From: Anastatus disparis
Taxonomy: Eukaryota; Arthropoda; Insecta; Hymenoptera; Eupelmidae
Assembly (NCBI GenBank): GCA_017163975.1
Contig: JAFFSR010000244.1
Span: 11,223,501 to 11,287,500 of the forward strand
Length of the DNA: 64,000 nt
Reading direction: 5' to 3'
The translations under genes were made by a program, and so were the position numbers. Below the pieces are notes generated by a model. It ran no database searches, had not been told where the DNA came from, and saw nothing but the letters and a program-made list of their open reading frames with translations. This document shows positions 60,501 through 64,000 of the stretch, piece after piece. The first letter of the stretch is position 1; the number at the start of each line of letters is the position of its first letter.

Positions 60501-61304
60501 AATGAAATATTGAGCGAATGAGTCTAAAATTTTGTCTATCTTCATGTTTATATGTCCATAATCACCCCCTAATATTTGAGCAAAATTGGTGATCCAAAAG
60601 AAAAACACTCTCCTGGCCAGTTAATGAAATTAAATAAATAAGAATTAGTAAAAGATTATATAAATGTTGGATCTTCAATTTTTTTTTACTAAAATTATTA
60701 AAAACAATACCTAGGAGAATCATTGTGGCAAGTTGTGCCAGCACGTTGCGATATTACTGACAATGCAGTCGTTTCTTTATTCTCGGCAACATCAAGATCT
60801 GGTACTCGGCCATTATTACTAGCACTATGTGACAGTATTATTTTTTTCCTCTGCCAGGGCACAACGAACATATAAACAATCACAGCTGATGTCACGCCTA
60901 CTCCCAGAGCAGCAAGTAAACTAACCCACCATGGTACTTTATCCAGCATCAAAACTATAAGTAGTATTAACACATAAGAATCAATCTATTTTTTTCATAC
61001 ATTTTTCATTATTTTCTTTTAATTCGATTTAATATTTATTTTTATGAAATTAATGAGAAAAAAAATGATAAAAAAAGATCTTTAAATACTTACGTTTCGG
61101 TCCATCATGCGCTATAGACAGTATATTAACAGCGATGGTAAGACTGTAAGCTAAAGGCAGCATTTTAAGGCCCTGCTCAAGAGGTTTAGTAGAGCGCAGT
61201 ATAGATTTTCGTATTAGCCAGAAAATAGACACGGATACAATGCCGCTGAGTACAGGACTGGCGAACCAGGATAGCGCAATATTTAAAAGAGCCATCCATC
61301 TTAC
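57529..61304 (-). CDS. Sodium-dependent phosphate transporter, PiT/SLC20 family (C-terminal part)
   Basis: Four minus-strand exons are visible: 61304-61094, 60954-60711, 59226-58803, 57759-57529 (stop TGA). Phases agree and about 370 residues are encoded. The first visible exon starts mid-protein ([21 protein letters not shown]), so the N-terminal part, including the first PiT signature, lies beyond the right edge. Visible marks are the membrane helices flanking [20 protein letters not shown], a hydrophilic loop with an AGGDAEGGG stretch, the second signature [14 protein letters not shown], and the C-terminal [20 protein letters not shown]. PiT proteins co-transport Na+ and phosphate across the plasma membrane. 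All introns are loaded with inverted-repeat elements, yet splice sites and frame are intact. Confidence 0.92.
57822..58658. mobile_element. TIR element with tcgatggctc ends (outer), in last PiT intron
   Basis: The left arm (57822-57870) tcgatggctcagattgaaaa is repeated inverted at 58610-58658, with matching inner text (gaaaaga-ttattt-agaaaa). It is split by the palindrome at 58077-58564, so that insertion is younger. Confidence 0.65.
58077..58564. mobile_element. Palindrome-of-palindromes element built from GGGAATAACT units (inner)
   Basis: The ends atccctagtggaaatcgaat and its exact inverse bound 488 bases. Each half is itself a hairpin: runs of (g)ggaataactg (58097-58140 and 58380-58450) face runs of cagttattcc (58168-58235 and 58470-58542). 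The spacers ttcagtttgagacagg and cctgtctcaaactgaa are also mutual inverses. The interior between the halves is an AT run. Noncoding. Confidence 0.85.
59963..60618. mobile_element. Foldback element, family A, copy 2
   Basis: Inverted arms of about 220 bases (59963-60180 and 60395-60618) carry ca-ggagagtg at both ends. The middle (aaaatgtggtccaat, tgctatttcgaaaggatttg) matches copy 1 at 16905-17420. Each arm holds an open frame reading outward to inward with related wording (FAQIL, INMK, YRQLK, VTRF-NAYSS), but copy 1 does not keep it open. Confidence 0.75.
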
Positions 61305-62064
61305 CTAGAAGCAAAATTTTTTCATTACTTTTTCTCATTCATATTACAAATTTACACGTTATTTTCTGTTCACTAATTGAAAGAATATTTAAGATTTGGA
61401 ATCAATTACTTTCTGATATCTAAAAATATAATGAAGGCTGCATTTATTTGTACTAAATTTTTCAATTTTTTCAAAATTTCAAACTGTTTTGTAAAAAAAT
61501 TCAGAACTAATTGCCCAGATTATCTTAAATTTTCTGTTCAGAGGATATCGTAGTTATCCCCTCCTAATAATATAGGCCAGTCAATAGACCGGAAAAAAGT
61601 CTTATTTTGCCAAAATTAGTAACTAAAAACGTCCTGTTCGATCATTTAAAAGATAGTCCGTAGATGTTTACTTATATGTTTTGGATTAGCAACTATATGA
61701 TTTATTAATTAGTTATTAACAAATTAGTGCAAAAAACGCGTTTTGTTTTTTTGCTAGTAAAATGAAAACTATTTGACGAATTATCATGGTGTCAATGGGA
61801 AAGTTGTAGAGAATTGAAGTATCAACAAAACGAGAGGTTAAACGATCCGATCGGTTTATTCAAACCGGAAAAAATTCGGAAAAACCGGAAATTTTTTTTT
61901 TTTTTAATTTATAACTCTGTTGTTTATAAATATTAAGAGCTGAAATTTGGCACAGAAGTAGATAATTATATCCACTTGTAACATACCAAAGGCAGATACT
62001 ATCGGATAATTAGTTTCTGCGCAATTGCAATTTTAATTTTTTTTCGGTATTATTTCCTTCTTCA
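61305..62064 (-). other. Upstream intron of the PiT gene, nothing recognised
   Basis: Begins at the acceptor of the first visible PiT exon. AT-rich DNA, with a gccagtcaatagaccgg patch near 61574 and a run of accggaaaaa-type text near 61865. No coding exon was found on the minus strand up to the right edge. Confidence 0.35.
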
Positions 62065-63204
62065 CACTGAAAAAAAAAATAAGCAAATTCAACTCGGTTC
62101 CCATGCTAAAACAACATGGCTTCATATGCAAGTAGATTTCAGTAATATCATCAGAGGAACCATGCAATGTTATTTTAGCAACCATGCTAAAAGAGCATGG
62201 TGCGCCAGCCAACCAGTCGTTTTTAATAGAAGTAACATTTATGATTTATCGTAAATAAATCATATTTAACAAAATTTTATTTAATAACCGTACATTTCTA
62301 TTTAAACATTTGTTGTATATACACGTATCTATACTAAAATACGTTTTGCAAAAAAGTTTTTAAAAAATTTTGAGATTATGTACAAAAATATATTAGAATA
62401 TTTTGACACAAATTCAGAAAAATTTCGTTAAATCGGATGTTGTTTCACGAAATTATGTATCATATATAAACATTTTTGTGAAATAGTTACCCTACTGAAA
62501 AATATATATGAGATCTCATATGAGATCTCACATGGGATCTCATATGAGATCTCATATGAGATCTCACATGCAATCTCATATGAGATTTTGGCACGAGAAC
62601 TCATATGAGATCTCATATGAGATCTCATATGAGATCTCATTTATATTTTACATTTTCAACCCTACTAAAAAATATATATGAGATCTCATATGAGATCTCA
62701 CATGCGATCTCATATGCGATCTCATATCAGATCTCATATGAGATCCCGTATGAGATCTCATATATATTTTCTATTTTCAACCCTACAAAGAAATATATAT
62801 GAGATCTCATATGAGATCTCACATGCGATCTCATATGAGTTCTCGCATGAGATCACACATTACAATCTCATATGAGATCTCATATGAGATCTCGTATGAG
62901 TTCTCATATATAATTTATATTTTCAACCCCTACTGAAATATCTATATGAGATCTCATATAGATTTTTTAGTGGGGTTGAAAATGTAAAATATAAATGAGA
63001 TCTCATATGAGATCTCATATATATTTTTCAGTAGGGTATTATTATTTATTATTTTCATGAAGATTCGTTGATTACTATACTTAATGCAACAATAACGTAT
63101 CTCCGTAGATTCAAAATAGTTATTATATTAAAATGACATAACAGGCACTATGCTGTTTTAGCATGGCTCTACAATGTCATGTTTGCTTATTTTTTTTTTC
63201 AGTG
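62065..63204. mobile_element. TIR element with cactgaaaaaaaaaataagc ends (outer)
   Basis: Terminal inverted repeats of 23 bases at 62065-62087 and 63182-63204 match except for the A-run length. Subterminal gctaaaaca/tgttttagc and catgg copies support pairing. Split by the element at 62489-63037. Confidence 0.7.
62489..63037. mobile_element. AGATCT-rich palindromic repeat element (inner)
   Basis: The ends accctactgaaaaatatata and its inverse bound an array of the self-complementary 12-base unit catatgagatct. The array is divided into blocks by internal copies of ttttcaaccctact-aaaaat near 62655, 62775 and 62920. The unit contains the palindromes CATATG and AGATCT. Frames translating as repeated MRSH are artefacts of the repeat. 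Confidence 0.85.
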
Positions 63205-63339
63205 CATATTACCGATTAAGAACGTCGTACATACATTTTTAAAAGGGTTTTGAAAACTAGAAACAATATACTATTAAATGTATATTCTAAGTTTTCATTA
63301 AAACTGTGTGAGAAGGGTGAAATATGCACTCGAACATTG

Positions 63340-63830
63340 ATTCAAACGGTTGAGCGCGCGGTACATAGGCAGTTTGCTATGCAAGCTCAGAGTAGGTGGC
63401 GTTCTGAGCTCTAGCGCTGTCATGGCTTGTTATAGCATACATTTCAACATGGCTGATTACGGCACCCCCCACTTTTTTCCATTAGTTATAGTAGAGTCCG
63501 TTTTCGCGTTTCGTTTCGTCTGTCGTACCGTTCGCATCGTTTTGTGGCGCTGCTCTGTCTCCACGGTAGCGCTTGTGTGTTCAAATTATTCTCGTGAAAC
63601 GATCTTTTTGTGTGCATTTTTTTAAAGGCTTTCTGGCACGACAATTTCTCTCTTTAAGAAAATAAGAGGAAAAGGATTCTAAATTTAATAAGTTTATATC
63701 GAGGATTTTTCTCTTCTTCACCATTGATAAACCTAAGCGCTTGGCTAATATGGCCGCCTAACGGATCAATTTTTGAAATCAGGCCTTACACGCATCTACT
63801 ATACGCCATCTTGACAACGATCTATATTTT
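63340..63830. promoter_or_regulatory. GC-richer promoter-like stretch
   Basis: The composition rises sharply (gcgcgcggtac, gtaggtggcgttctgagctc, tctagcgctgt, gtggcgctgctctg). It contains a CTCF-like AGGTGGCG (63393-63400) and two YY1/Pho-type sites, aatatggccgcc (63748) and cgccatcttg (63804). It may be an alternative promoter or enhancer inside the PiT gene or the promoter of a neighbour. The 91-codon frame at 63350-63625 has no recognisable similarity. Confidence 0.35.
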
Positions 63831-64000
63831 CTTTCTCTCCATAGGGAGGGCGTAGTCCAATACATTCTCTACGTTCCAATTCGAGGACTTACACATAATA
63901 TACCTCCAATTATCCCGATTCAATGACTCTTACCTCCACATGGTACAAACTAGACAATCTCCTCGGGTAGATGAGGAGAGATCACCTGATTTTTTGGGCT

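Noticed and set aside
62428..62875. Open frames translating as repeated MRSH
   Set aside because: They are produced by the 12-base palindromic repeat in several frames and on both strands.

Overview
The window reads as AT-rich nuclear DNA of an insect, most likely a hymenopteran and probably a parasitoid wasp. Every conserved gene is split by short GT-AG introns, the spacers are full of small inverted-repeat elements and tRNA-derived SINEs, and two genes encode ankyrin proteins with a C-terminal PRANC/F-box-like end. That last architecture is known from poxviruses, Wolbachia and parasitoid wasps. The taxon call is inference; the gene calls come from protein motifs that continue in frame across the splice junctions given in each entry.

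Layout. (1) 0.6-3.8 kb: ankyrin-PRANC gene 1 (+). (2) 5.1-5.8 kb: complex I assembly factor NDUFAF2 (-). (3) 9.0-11.1 kb: an unrecognised 693-residue protein with KEN boxes (+). (4) 11.6-11.9 kb: a decayed WD-repeat (WDR74-like) fragment (-). (5) 12.4-16.0 kb: DNA helicase DDX11/ChlR1, eight exons (+), with an E2F-like site upstream. (6) 18.5-21.3 kb: ankyrin-PRANC gene 2 (-). (7) 21.3-26.9 kb: gene-poor, with a nested pair of inverted-repeat elements. (8) 26.9-32.0 kb: a secreted nucleoside hydrolase, five exons (+), with a long hairpin and a SINE in its second intron. (9) 32-40 kb: gene-poor, with simple repeats, several TIR elements and a tandem element. (10) 40.2-44.8 kb: m6A reader YTHDF, five exons (+). 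(11) 47.9-54.9 kb: axonemal DM10 protein of the EFHC1/EFHC2 family, six exons (-). (12) 57.5-61.3 kb: the last four exons of a PiT/SLC20 sodium-phosphate transporter (-), whose 5' part lies beyond the right edge. (13) 61.3-64 kb: probably its intron, with a nested AGATCT-rich repeat element and a GC-richer promoter-like stretch.

The conserved genes are a mixed set (mitochondrial assembly, sister-chromatid cohesion, RNA reading, cilia, phosphate uptake) and form no operon-like system. The least ordinary content is the ANK-PRANC paralogue pair, the secreted nucleoside hydrolase, and the unusually varied nested palindromic elements. Exon boundaries were read by eye from splice signals and reading frame and have not been tested against transcripts.
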